Assembly: GCA_037043015.1 (NCBI GenBank)
Contig: CM073330.1
Span: 16,722,823-16,786,822, forward strand
Source: Bryum argenteum
Taxonomy: Eukaryota; Streptophyta; Bryopsida; Bryales; Bryaceae
Direction of reading: 5' to 3'
DNA: 64,000 nucleotides
The translations under genes and the position numbers were made by a program. Below, in pieces: positions 1-9,500 of the stretch; positions within the stretch are counted from its first letter, which is position 1; every line of letters starts with the position of its first letter. Below the pieces are notes generated by a model. That model saw nothing but the letters and a program-made list of their open reading frames with translations. It was not told where the DNA came from and searched no databases.

Positions 1-194
1 AACTATGCACTTAGTTAGTTCATAGACTCCATTAGGTGTTGCTTGTAGTCAAAGGCAGCCCATAGTGGTGGTGAGTTATCCCACATGGTTAGGAGGTATG
101 TAGAGGAGGCTTCCTACTACTTGTATTCAGGCCTTGCATGGCTGAAGTTATCCAATACCATCTAAGTTTGAAGTCTTTCCCTTCAATCTCAATA
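1..194 (+). mobile_element. CopC LTR, 3' part
   Basis: The stretch matches the 3' four-fifths of the CopC LTRs seen intact at 36072-36316 and 27420-27665. It ends in the family's typical TCAATA. The expected primer-binding site does not follow, and a reversed CopA LTR fragment is joined directly to it. It is either truncated by the window edge or part of the scrambled debris at this end. Confidence 0.8.
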
Positions 195-354
195 AGAAGG
201 AATACAAACAATTCATTTGTTACAAACAAACAAGTAGAGCAATGAATGCTTGAATGCTGATGCATACTCATTCCAAGCCCTTGCTTATATATCCATAGAG
301 TAGGGCATTTGATACACAATCAATATGGGATAGCAAGAGGCTAAGCAGCCTCTC
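195..354 (-). mobile_element. CopA LTR fragment, scrambled
   Basis: The reverse complement resembles the CopA LTR downstream half: the conserved AGCAATGAATGCTTGAAT block, then the TATA-proximal segment and the GGGATAACCGAGAGGC-like part. Around 300-320 a few bases look borrowed from a CopA pol sequence. No flanking duplication is visible. Confidence 0.6.
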
Positions 355-498
355 AATCCACTCTGATCAAAAGGCTCTTTGAACCTTATTTGACATTGAT
401 TGAGGACTGATCTAGCCTCTAACTTTGGGCTCATTTGGAAGCTCTAATAACTGATTAGATGCTTTCTGCACATTCATAACTCAACAGCAATCTACTCT
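355..498. other. mosaic of leader fragments, no gene
   Basis: Short pieces resemble family-1 5' leaders (a segment with TTGACATTGATTGAGG and CTGATCTAG, as at 35437-35465) mixed with unassigned bases. There is no coding signal. It joins an LTR fragment on the left to a gag-protease fragment on the right. Confidence 0.45.
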
Positions 499-1350
499 TC
501 AACAATGCACAATACTACCATCTCCCAAGTGCACATTTCGTGGTGGTGATATTACCTCATATGTTTGAAATGCTGCCCTTGAGGTGACATGTGCTTTGTG
601 GCTCCCGAATCCATGATCCACTTTGACATGGTGTTGTGATCTCCATCTCCATTTGCAAAGGCATGCTCTTCCCACATCTCCTCTTTGCTTGGAGCGCTTA
701 CAATTGATACTCCTCCTCATTGTCTTTGTTTCTTGCAACATTGGCACTCTCCTTCTCCTTCTTGAGTGGAAGCAATACCTTGCAATGTGGGATTTGCCAC
801 AATTGAAGCACGTCCTTGGCCCATTTTGCATCCTCCCTTTGTTTTGAGCCGCCACCAACGGATCTCACCACTTTGAGCACCCCTCTCCTTCCTCTTGGAC
901 ATTTCATGCATCAACCTTGACACCACAAACTCCATCTTAAGGTCAGCAAGATTGCAAGGTGTCTAAAGCCGTTATCAAGTGCTCAAATGAAGATGGGAGA
1001 CTATCAAGCAAGGTCATAACAATATCCTCCTCCTTCATGGGCACATCCAAGCAAGCAAGTTGATCCGCAAGTGCCTTGATATTGTTGATGTGCTCCAACA
1101 AGTCAGCCCCTTCTTCCATCTTGATTGTGAAGAACTTGCGCCTCAAGAAGAGTATGTTGGACAAGCTTTTTGTCTCATGGATGTTACAAAGTACCCTCCA
1201 TGCTTCCGCTGGTCCTTTGCAACTCTTGATGTGAGCAAGTTGCGCATCCACCAAATTGAGCCCAATCATGGACATGGCCTTCCTCACCCTCCTTTGATAG
1301 TCCTTTTTGCCCTTGTCACTTGCATGAGATGGTGGTTCAATAGAGGAAGA
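499..1350 (-). pseudogene. gag: CopA/CopB-type gag-protease fragment
   Basis: Read on the minus strand this is a decayed Gag-protease. The capsid part (about 1330 down to 960) keeps the NILFLRRKFFTIKM and LLEHINNIKALADQL blocks. The CCHC knuckle lies near 780-810, and the protease motif DSGATKHM is recoverable near 595-620. Several frameshifts split it. The N-terminus is missing because a reversed CopB-like LTR starts at about 1352. The 3' side stops inside the region just after the protease. It is non-functional. Confidence 0.75.
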
Positions 1351-1351
1351 G

Positions 1352-1713
1352 GATTGAGATTCAATAGAGGAAGAGAGTCCATACAACACACTTTGTTCAA
1401 CAAACAAGAGAGCAATGAAAGCTTGTCCAACATACTTCTAACAAAGGCCTTTACTTATACTTCAAGATGGAAGAAGCAGTGCCTTCTTCAACACATTCAA
1501 AGTGCCTTTGCCATCCACACATCACATGTGTGCCCCTTTAGTCTTTGCCACCACCTAGAAGGAGGTTGATAGTCTTCTCTCCATCACTCACAAATCAATG
1601 CATAATAATCTCCTTCAACACAATCTAGAATACTCCTAAGCTCCCACTTATCATATATATACTCTAAGTTTACTAATTGCTCTTATAAATATTAGAGCAA
1701 TTATTCTTCATGA
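1352..1713 (-). repeat. CopB LTR, degenerate
   Basis: The reverse complement aligns along its length with the CopB LTR (compare 23219-23597 and 41510-41892): start near GATTGAGATTCAATAGAGG, the TTTACTTATACTTC segment, the CACATGTGTGCCCCTTTAG segment, and the terminal GAGCAATTATTCTTCA. Many substitutions and small indels. A short repeat of TTCAATAGAGGAAGAG (1336-1350 and 1360-1375) sits at its left edge. Confidence 0.65.
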
Positions 1714-1718
1714 CCTCT

Positions 1719-2029
1719 TGTTAGAGATTAGGTTGCTCGTAGTTTATAAGAGCACCTAATAGTTATTAGAGTACGTTAGAGTAAGTAATAGAGGCTAGGT
1801 CTTAGTCCTCTAGGGTGTGTGAAGAGGGCTGGTCCTAAAAGCCTTAGAGAGTGGAGAGAGGCCTTAGCCTCTCGGTTATCCCATATTGATTGTAGCACCA
1901 TGTGCCTACCTATGGATATATAAGGAAGGGCTTGGAATGAGTATGCATCTCATTCAAGCATTCATTGCTCTACCTTGTGTGTAAGCTTTGATGTTTGTAT
2001 TCTCTCTCACCCTCTATTGAGCTTCAATA
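1719..2029 (+). repeat. CopA-1 5' LTR (311 bp)
   Basis: Starts TGTTAGAGATTAGG and ends GAGCTTCAATA, so the termini are TG...TA rather than TG...CA. A TATA box (TATATAA) is at 1917-1923. Just downstream at 1931-1957 is an imperfect inverted repeat, GAATGAG/CTCATTC around TATGCAT, which would lie near the transcript 5' end. The first ~38 bp resemble the CopB LTR start, which suggests a shared integrase recognition end. Confidence 0.9.
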
Positions 2030-2043
2030 GGTTATGGGCCCAC
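2030..2043 (+). promoter_or_regulatory. CopA-1 primer-binding site (half tRNA-iMet)
   Basis: GGTTATGGGCCCAC directly abuts the LTR. Its reverse complement, GTGGGCCCATAACC, is the anticodon stem-loop of plant initiator tRNA-Met (about nucleotides 27-40, anticodon CAU in the centre), not the tRNA 3' end. Drosophila copia and yeast Ty5 prime this way from cleaved initiator tRNA. The same site follows the CopB and CopC LTRs in this window. Confidence 0.85.
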
Positions 2044-3232
2044 TACTCTTGTAGTGAGGTTGAGTTAGAATACATTTGGAGGCTTGGAGAGGTCAAGGAG
2101 GTGTTGCACACACTTGGAGGGCTGATTTGCACTCCTTGGAGCTTTGGAGGTGCACTTGGAGCCATTTGGAGGTGTTTGCAACCATTTGGATGTGTTTGGA
2201 GGTAATTTGGAGGCATTTAACGTTGTTTTGCAACCATTTGGAGTTTTGGAGGCGCACTTGGAGGTGTGCAACCACTTGGAGGTGCTTGCAACCATTTGGA
2301 GCTTTGGAGGTGCACTTGGAGCCATTTGGAGGTGTTTGCAACCATTTAGAGGTGTTTCGAGGTATTTGGAGGTGATTTGGAGCATTTGGAGGCAATTGAA
2401 GCACTTTGGAGGTGTTTGGAGGACTCTTGAAGGCATTGGAGTATTGTATGCTTCCCTTGTCTTAGGTAGAGTGATACTAACACAAGGAGGTGCTGATTTG
2501 CATTGTTGGCTACCAAATCCTTTGTTTGGAGTGGTTTTGAGCTTTTGGAGTGCTAATTGTGATCAACTTGAAGTGCACTTGAAGTATTGAGGGCTGAATC
2601 TAGCATTTGGGGTGCATGTGTGCACACAAAGGGCTGATTTGATCCATTGTGGTGCTAAAGTGGTGATTTGAGACTCCTAAGCTTAGATTTGAGTGATTTT
2701 TTGATCTAGAAGCTTCTTTGACATAGATTGAGGGCTGATCTAGTGTAGAGAGTGCACAAGTGCTCATTTGGAGGCATAGAGGGCTGATTTGAGTGCTTAG
2801 AGGTGCAAATACACCTTGTGTGTGTATTAGACATCTAGATCTAGCATTTGGTGGTCAAATAGCTTGAATGAGATCTGATGTGAGTGGGAGCAAGTGAAAC
2901 TTGCTTGTTTGAGTGTTGGGGAGGCTTATTGAGCAAGTGTTTTGTGCTCAAGTGTGTTTGCACACTTGTAGGGGCTGATTTGAGTGCTTTGAGGTGCATT
3001 TAAATCTTTAGAGTGTTGGAGAGATTTAGATCTAGTATTTGGAGGTCAAATAGCTTGAGTGTGATCTGATTTGAGTGGGAGCAAGTGGATCTTGCTTTTT
3101 TGAGTGTTGGAGTGGCTTATTGTGCATTGTTGTGTGCACAAGTGTGTTTGCACACTCCTAAGGGGCTGATTTGAGTGTTTAGGTGGTAGATTTGGGTTGT
3201 TGGTGTTGTAAGGGCAGCGCTTGTGTTTAGCC
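2044..3232 (+). other. CopA-1 5' leader with G-rich and direct repeats
   Basis: About 1.2 kb without a credible gene. From about 2060 to 2440 the sense strand is a degenerate array of TTTGGAGG(T)G words giving many GG-A-GG pairs. From 2440 on the word GGGCTGATTTGAG recurs, with hits near 2590, 2629, 2730, 2770, 2973 and 3161. Segments about 2834-3000 and 3027-3180 are a diverged direct duplication. The open frames here are low-complexity artefacts of the repeat (Ser-Lys-Trp-Leu-Gln type on the minus strand). Confidence 0.7.
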
Positions 3233-4688
3233 ATGGCTTCTTTTGAGGTTGAGAGTGTAAGGGTGCTTGAAAAGTTCAATGGCAACAACTTCCACCTTTG
3301 GAAGTTTAAGATGAACTTGGCGCTCTCCGGGATGGACTTGTGGGAGATTGTTGAAGGCACGGAGGAGGCACCACCTTCTCATGCAAGTGACAAGGACAAG
3401 AAGGAGTACCAAAGGAGGGTGAGGAAGGCCATGTCCATGATTGGGCTCAATTTGGTGGATGCCCAACTTGCTCACATCAAGAGTTGCAAAGGACCAGCGG
3501 AAGCATGGAGGGTACTTTGCAACATCCATGAGACAAGAAGTCTGGCCAACATCCTCTTCTTGAGGCGCAAGTTCTTCACAATCAAGATGGAGGAAGGGGC
3601 TGACTTGTTGGAGCACATCAACAACATCAAGGCACTTGCGGATCAACTTGCTTGCTTGGATGTGCCCATGAAGGAGGAGGATATTGTTATGACCTTGCTT
3701 GATAGTCTCCCATCTTCATTTGAGCACTTGATAACGGCTTTAGAGACCTTGCAACTTGCTGACCTTAAGATGGAGTTTGTGGTGTCAAGGTTGATGCATG
3801 AAGTGTCCAAGAGGAAGGAGAGGGGTGCTCAAAGTGGTGAGGAAGCCTTGGTGGCGGCTCAAAACAAAGGGAGGATGCAAAATGGGCCAGGGCGTGCTTC
3901 AATTGTGGCAAACCGGGCCACATTGCAAGGTATTGCTTCCAAGACAAGAAGGAGAAGGAGAGTGCCAATGTTGCAAGAAACAAAGACAATGAGGAGGAGT
4001 ATCGTTTGTAGCGCCCGTTGTTGCAAGCAAAGAGGAGATGTGGGAAGAAGAGCATGCCTTTGCAAATGGAGATGGAGATGACAACACCATGGCCAAGTGG
4101 ATCATGGATTCGGGAGCCACCAAGCACATGTCACCTCATAGGGCAGCATTTCAAACATATGAGGTAATATCACCACCACGAAATGTGCACTTGGGAGATG
4201 GTAGTATTGTGCATGCGGTCGGAGTTGGCACCATTGTTGAGGAGGTGAAGGTGATGGGAGTAAAGCACAAAATCAACATAAAGGAGGTTCTCCACATCCC
4301 AAAGTTAAAGAGAAATTTGTTATCCATAGCAAAGCTTGCTCTTAATGGCTTAAAGGTGGAGTTTGATGATAATGCATGCATTGTGAGGGCTGCAAATAGG
4401 AAGGTGATTGCTAGATTGCCAAGAGAAGGGAGTTTGTATCAAATGCCCTTCTCTATGTATGATATGGCCAATGTGGCACACCAAATGCCACAATCAGCGC
4501 CTTTGGAGCTACGCCATAGGCGCCTTGGGCATTTGAATGTGAAGAATTTGAAGGTTCTTCAAAGCATGCAAATCAAGAATAGGACATCAAATTCAGCGGC
4601 TCGTGATGTGGTGATTGCGGAGGAGGCCACTTGTCGAGATGCGAATGTGGAGATGCATCCAAGTGGGAGTTTGGAGCCACTATGGTGA
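3233..4688 (+). pseudogene. gag: CopA-1 gag-protease, frameshifted
   Basis: It starts MASFEVESVRVLEKFNG. The start is chosen at 3233 because all CopA copies share this ATG after the leader. It encodes a capsid-like Gag (through about 3840), a CCHC knuckle region near 3895-3940 with the frame lost, a protease with DSGATKHM near 4105-4130, and a pre-integrase segment with RHRRLGHLN near 4512. It then jumps to the CopB sequence downstream of integrase and stops after SGSLEPLW. Relative to the intact 488-codon copies at 32104-33570 and 42853-44319 it carries indels near 3890 and 4005-4015. The conserved Trp of the WHRRLGH motif is Arg, as in all CopA copies. Confidence 0.85.
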
Positions 4689-5185
4689 TTGGGGTGGATG
4701 CAACTCCAATTTCAGCGTGCGTTGTACAAGAGGCTTAAGTTGGAGAAGAGCCTAAAGGAGCAAGCAAGAAAGAAAGAGAAGGAAGAGGAGGATGTGGAGG
4801 TTGAATCACATGAGGAAGATTGAAGAGGGGCAGCGTGCACGAGGCCCATGGTATCCAATAAGGGAGAGGAGGTCACTTGGTGAGTGGTGGTTAAACCATA
4901 TTCTTCCACCATCTATTGAGGTTGAACGTGCAAATCTTATTTGTTTTTGATGATACTTTGAGTTTGGGTGATGCTTTGCAAAGTGTGCATGCAAGCAAGT
5001 GGGAGTTGACCAAACAAAACAATGGCACATGGGAGTTGGCTTTGTTGCCAAATGCGCCCAAGATAGTTAGAGAATGGAGAGGAGAGCAGCGTTCCAAATG
5101 GAGGACATAGTGGGTGATATGTTGACCAAGGCGTTTACCAAGGTGAGGCACAAGGAGATGGGATTGCGAGGAGAAAACTACTCGC
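4689..5185 (+). other. CopA-1 3' internal remnant (RT linker + RNase H tail)
   Basis: Not an open frame. Short blocks match CopB's linker upstream of RT (a YPTRERRPLGDWW-like block near 4855-4895, then a segment like DDPLTLGDALQ and a W-ELALLP block). They are joined directly, near 5065-5110, to the last RNase H residues ([11 protein letters not shown]... through [11 protein letters not shown]). The whole RT core is absent. The same two joins occur in the other CopA copies. Confidence 0.75.
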
Positions 5186-5195
5186 AAAGTGGGAG
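5186..5195 (+). promoter_or_regulatory. CopA-1 polypurine tract
   Basis: AAAGTGGGAG lies immediately before the 3' LTR. It is identical in CopB (complement at 18545-18554) and CopC, where it also encodes Gln-Ser-Gly-Ser at the end of Pol. It primes plus-strand synthesis. Confidence 0.8.
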
Positions 5196-5506
5196 TGTTA
5201 GAGATTAGGTTGCTCGTAGTTTATAAGAGCACCTAATAGTTATTAGAGTACGTTAGAGTAAGTAATAGAGGCTAGGTCTTAGTCCTCTAGGGTGTGTGAA
5301 GAGGGCTGGTCCTAAAAGCCTTAGAGAGTGGAGAGAGGCCTTAGCCTCTCGGTTATCCCATATTGATTGTAGCACCATGTGCCTACCTATGGATATATAA
5401 GGAAGGGCTTGGAATGAGTATGCATCTCATTCAAGCATTCATTGCTCTACCTTGTGTGTAAGCTTTGATGTTTGTATTCTCTCTCACCCTCTATTGAGCT
5501 TCAATA
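5196..5506 (+). repeat. CopA-1 3' LTR (311 bp)
   Basis: Reads the same as 1719-2029 base for base by eye, including the TATA box at 5394-5400. It is followed not by a matching duplication but by leader sequence of another family-1 element (GATCTGAGGCATTTGG). Confidence 0.9.
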
Positions 5507-6912
5507 GATCTGAGGCATTTGGACACAATTGGAGCATTTTGGAGGTGTTTGGAGGTGATCTGAGGCATTTGGAGGCAATTGGAGCATTTTGGAGGTGTTT
5601 GGAGGTCTCTTGAAGGCATTGAAGGATCAAGCACCCTAACACTCTCACCCTTTTTGAAGTTGGCAGTGCACAAACGCATGCCCTAACACCAAGCACTCAA
5701 ATCTTTCAAACACTCAAATCAGCCCTCTTGGAGTGTGCAAACACATTTGTGCACAAAACAATGTCAATAAGCCCCTCCAAAGTTCAAACAAGCAAGATTT
5801 GCTCCCACTCAAATCTTATTTCACACTCAAGCTCTTTGACGTCCAAATCCTAGATCTAGGCTTCCTCCACACTCTCAATTTGTATATGCACCTCAAAGCA
5901 CTCAAATCAGCCCTCAATGCCTCCAAATGAGCACTTGTGCTTGTGTGTGACACTAGATCAGATCTCAGTATATGTCAAAGAAGCTTGAGTTTGATCAACA
6001 AATCATCTTGCTTGTTCAAATTTGTGATCTAGAAGCTTCTTTGACATAGATTGAGGGCTGATCTAGTGTGGGAGTCAAACAAGTGCTCATTTGGAGGCAT
6101 TGAGGGCTGATTTGAGTGCTTTGAGGTGCATATACACCTTGTGAGTGTGAAGCCTAGATCTAAATTTCACGTCAAAGAGCTCAAATGTGATTTGATTCCA
6201 AATGAGAGCAAGTGGATCCCTGCTTGTTTGAGTGTTCAAGCTCAATGTCAAATTGTTTTGTGCACAAGTGTCAAATCACTCAAATCTCTGATTTGAGTCT
6301 TTGAACCTCTCTTGCACCACAAATGGTTCAGTGTGGTTAGGGCCTTTTGTGCACACATGGCTTCAAATGCTCAAATCAGTATTTGTGTGCACACATGCAC
6401 CACAAATGCTCAAATCAGCCCCTTCATGTGAAGAAACACTCTATCCAAAACAAGGGAAGCTCACAATCCTCCAATGCCTTCAAGAGACCTCCAAACACCT
6501 CCAAAATGCTCCAATTGCCTCCAAATGCTCGATCAAATCACCTCCAAACACCTCCAAAATGCTCCAATTGCCTCCAAATGCCTCGGATCACCTCCAAACA
6601 CCTCCAAATGGCTCCAAGTACACCTCCAAAGCTCCAAATGGTTGCAAGCACCTCCAAGTGGTTGCACACACCTCCAAATGGCTCCAAATGCACCTCCAAA
6701 GCCCCAAATGGTTGCAAACACCTCCAAATGGCTCCAAATCACCTCAAAACACATTCAAATGGTTGCAAACACCTCCAAATGGCTCCAAATGCACCTCAAT
6801 GCAACATCAAGTGCAAATCAGTGGATTAAGTGTGTGCAACACCTCCTTGACCTCTCCAAGCCTCCAAATGTATTCAAACTCAACCTCACTACAAGATAGT
6901 TGGCCCCATAAC
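5507..6912. repeat. inverted mosaic of family-1 leader pieces
   Basis: No gene. 5507-5625 is leader in plus orientation, with an internal duplication of GATCTGAGGCATTTGG. About 5626-5990 is leader in minus orientation, starting at a gag start (complement of GAGAGTGTTAGGGTGCTTGA). About 6000-6250 is plus again, and about 6250-6912 minus again, containing the CCTCCAAATG array and a decayed complement of the half-tRNA PBS at 6898-6912. It looks like the 5' end of a reversed element with an internal inversion, or an assembly mosaic. Confidence 0.6.
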
Positions 6913-7190
6913 CTTTGAAGCTCAATAGAGGGTGAGAGAGAATACAAACATCAAAGCTTAAAAAGGAGAGCAATGAATGCTTGAATGTTGATACACTGTC
7001 TTCAAGAAAGGAAGGAAGGATGTAAAAATGGTGTGGCAGGCAACATGGTGCTACAATCAATAAGGGAGGATGTCAAAGGCTTTAAGGGCCCTCTTCCACT
7101 CCTAGAGGACTAAGGCTTTTAGGACCAGGTTTTCTTCACAGACAAGAGGAAATAAGAAGGAGCCTCTGCATTAATTACTCTAAAAAAAAA
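6913..7190 (-). repeat. CopA LTR, reversed and degenerate
   Basis: It continues from the reversed leader: TTTGAAGCTCAATAGAGGGTG at the left, then the AGCAATGAATGCTTGAAT block, then increasingly scrambled LTR sequence up to an A-tract at about 7181-7191. Not intact. Confidence 0.6.
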
Positions 7191-7191
7191 A

Positions 7192-8357
7192 TAGACAATG
7201 AGGAGGCTCTTATAAAATGCGCGCCCGTTGTTGCCAAAGCAAAGAGGAGATGTGGGAAGAGCATGCCTTTGCAAATGGAGATGGAGATGACAACACCATG
7301 GCCAAGTGGATCATGGATTCGGGAGCCACCAAGCACATGTCACCTCATAGGGCAGCATTTCAAACATATGAGGTAATATCACCACCACGAAATGTGCACT
7401 TGGGGGAGATGGTAGTATTGTGCATGCGGTCGGAGTTGGCACCATTGTTGAGGAGGTGAAGGTGATGGGAGTAAAGCACAAAATCAACATAAAGGAGGTT
7501 CTCCACATCCCAAAGTTAAAGAGAATTTGTTATCCATAGCAAAGCTTGCTCTTAATGGCTTAAAGGTGGAGTTTGATGATAATGCATGCATTGTGAGGGC
7601 TGCAAATAGGAAGGTGATTGCTAGATTGCCAAGAGAAGGGAGTTTATATCAAATGCCCTTCTCTATGTATGATATGGCCAATGTGGCACACCAAATGCCA
7701 CAATCAGCGCCTTTGGAGCTACGCCATAGGCGCCTTGGGCATTTGAATGTGAAGAATTTGAAGGTCCTTGAAAGGATGGTAAATGGCATGCAAATCAAGA
7801 ATAGGACATCAAATTCAGCGGCTCGTGATGTGGTGATTGCGGAGGAGGCCACTTGTCGAGATGCGAATGTGGAGATGCATCCAAGTGGGAGTTTGGAGCC
7901 ACTATGGTGATTGGGGTGGATGCAACTCCAATTTCAGCGTGCGTTGTACAAGAGGCTCAAGTTGGAGAAAAGCCTAAAGGAGTACAAGAGCCGAAAGAGA
8001 CACAAGAGGAGGATGTGGAGGTTGAATCACATGAGGAAGATTGAAGAGGGGCAGCGTGCACGAGGCCCATGGTATCCAATAAGGGAGAGGAGGTCACTTG
8101 GTGAGTGGTGGTTAAACCATATTCTTCCACCATCTATTGAGGTTGAACGTGCAAATCTTATTTGTTTTTGATGATACTTTGAGTTTGGGTGATGCTTTGC
8201 AAAGTGTGCATGCAAGCAAGTGGGAGTTGACCAAACAAAACAATGGCACATGGGAGTTGGCTTTGTTGCCAAATGCGCCCAAGATAGTTAGAGATGGAGA
8301 GGAGTTTGAGGTATTACCAAATGGAGGACATAGTGGGTGATATGTTGACCAAGGCAA
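7192..8357 (+). pseudogene. CopA-2 protease/pre-integrase fragment
   Basis: Matches CopA-1 from about 3983 to 5130. It begins in the acidic stretch after the zinc knuckle, carries DSGATKHM near 7318, RHRRLGHLN near 7723 and the same deletion junction ending SGSLEPLW at about 7908, then the RT-linker and RNase H-tail remnants. Frameshifts include an extra G at about 7405 and a missing A near 7525. It breaks off at GATATGTTGACCAAGGC and is joined to the gag start of a reversed CopC, so its PPT and most of its 3' LTR are lost. The LTR end at 9750-9978 may belong to it. Confidence 0.8.
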
Positions 8358-9486
8358 ATGCTCAGGAGCCATGTTGAAGTAGCTCCCACTTGATGGGCAG
8401 CACCTAAAGAAGCTAAGAGAGTTGACAAACTCAATTTTGCCTCCCTAGAATCCCTAAAACAAAGGCAATGGGCTGAAGTTGCACCAACCAGCCCTTGCAA
8501 GGTCCTCACAAGGAGATCTAAACCCTACGGAACAAACACCTCCCTCAAGTAGATCACCACACTCACCACCAAATCGGACCCTAATCTTGCTCAAAACACC
8601 CACATGAGCTTCCTAAACAAGAACTTCTTGAGTTCAGCCACTAACTCACAATGTAGTGCAATCCACACCTCAAGGAGCTAAGAGACTCCCAATCAGCCCT
8701 TACAAGGGATCCAAATGAGCAAGTGACTCTAAATGGCTCACAATCACTCCACAAAGCTCACAAGGGCTGAAATCAGCCCTAATGGACACTCAAACTTGCC
8801 CTAATCACTCAAAGAAGTGCAATCAGCCCTCTTGCAATCACAAATGCAAGAAACTAGCTCCAATCACTCACAAGTGCTCAAATCAGCCCCCTTCTTCAAC
8901 TCACCAATGCACAAATGTGCCACAATCACCCTCAAGAGCTCAAAATCAGCCCTTCTTCAACTCACCAATGACACTCAAACTTGTGAAATCAGATCTAGAT
9001 CTAGATCTACATCTCTTTCAAACTCACTAATGCACAAATGTGCCACATTCACTCACAAGAGCTCTAATCAGCCCTCTAATGAATGGCAAACTCCTCAATC
9101 AACTCAAAGATGCAAAAAACACTCAAAACACTCTCACAAGATTGCAATTGCCTCAATTGCAACCCACAATGCACCCAAGTGCACAATCAGCCCTAATTGG
9201 CTCCCAATGTGCAAATCTAAGCACAAACTCAATGAAAGAGCATGCAACCAGCCCTACCAAGGTGTGATCTCTCTCAAAACACAACCTCACACTCAAATGC
9301 ACTCAACAACTCCAACTTCAGCCAACAAACTCCAAAGAAAATGCACTTCAAGACTTCTCCTTTGGGAATGGACTTACACCAATTGGATTGAAGTGCACAC
9401 ATGTAAACAAGGCTGGTTTTGTCCCACAAGCTCCACGATCCTCTCCAAATGATCTGAATTTCTCCTTCAGCGCACCACCACGTGCT
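8358..9486 (-). other. CopC-0 leader and first gag codons
   Basis: On the minus strand this is the CopC 5' leader ending at a gag ATG at 8373 (reading MAPEH before truncation). The leader repeats TCAGCCC-type words and carries a self-complementary AGATCT x3 run at 8991-9008. There is no other coding content. It is the part of which 62857-64000 is an inverted noisy copy. Confidence 0.75.
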
Positions 9487-9500
9487 GTGGGCCCATAACC
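9487..9500 (-). promoter_or_regulatory. CopC-0 primer-binding site
   Basis: GTGGGCCCATAACC on the plus strand is the complement of the half-tRNA-iMet PBS, adjacent to the LTR end. Confidence 0.8.

Larger units (their letters stand above)
1719..5506 (+). mobile_element. CopA-1, non-autonomous gag-PR copia element
   Basis: This element is complete end to end. It has a 311-bp 5' LTR (1719-2029), PBS, a long leader, a gag-protease reading frame, a remnant 3' internal part, PPT and a 311-bp 3' LTR (5196-5506). I read the two LTRs as identical, which implies recent integration or gene conversion. Compared with CopB, the internal region lacks integrase core, reverse transcriptase and nearly all RNase H. 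It resembles the plant class called terminal-repeat retrotransposons with GAG domain. The flanking 5-mers (cctct / gatct) do not match, so no target-site duplication supports a simple insertion. The gag-PR frame is broken in this copy. Confidence 0.85.

Noticed and set aside
2030-2043. Possible tRNA gene fragment (GGGCCCATAACC on the minus strand)
   Set aside because: Only 14 bp match and always directly next to an LTR, so it is a primer-binding site and not a tRNA gene.
2065-2436. Long open frames on both strands rich in Ser-Lys-Trp-Leu-Gln-Thr-Pro-Pro-Asn or Trp-Arg-Cys-Leu-Gln-Pro-Phe
   Set aside because: They are translations of the TTTGGAGGTG leader repeat. They recur in every leader copy, overlap in several frames and have no family resemblance.
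2060-2440. Possible CRISPR-like array or minisatellite
   Set aside because: Spacing of the repeat is irregular and there are no unique equal-length spacers. It sits in the leader of each family-1 element.
3227-3646. 139-codon minus-strand frame opposite CopA gag (also at 33157, 43906 and others)
   Set aside because: It is the antisense shadow of the conserved gag frame and is repeated wherever gag is repeated. No independent start context or homology.
7181-7191. Poly(A) tail of a LINE, SINE or processed gene
   Set aside because: Only a ten-base A run within scrambled LTR sequence, with no upstream LINE/SINE body and no target duplication.
8782-9452. Frames rich in Ser-Asn-Gln-Pro-His in the CopC leader
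   Set aside because: They derive from the AATCAGCCC and CACAAATG repeats of the untranslated leader. The real gag ATG is downstream.
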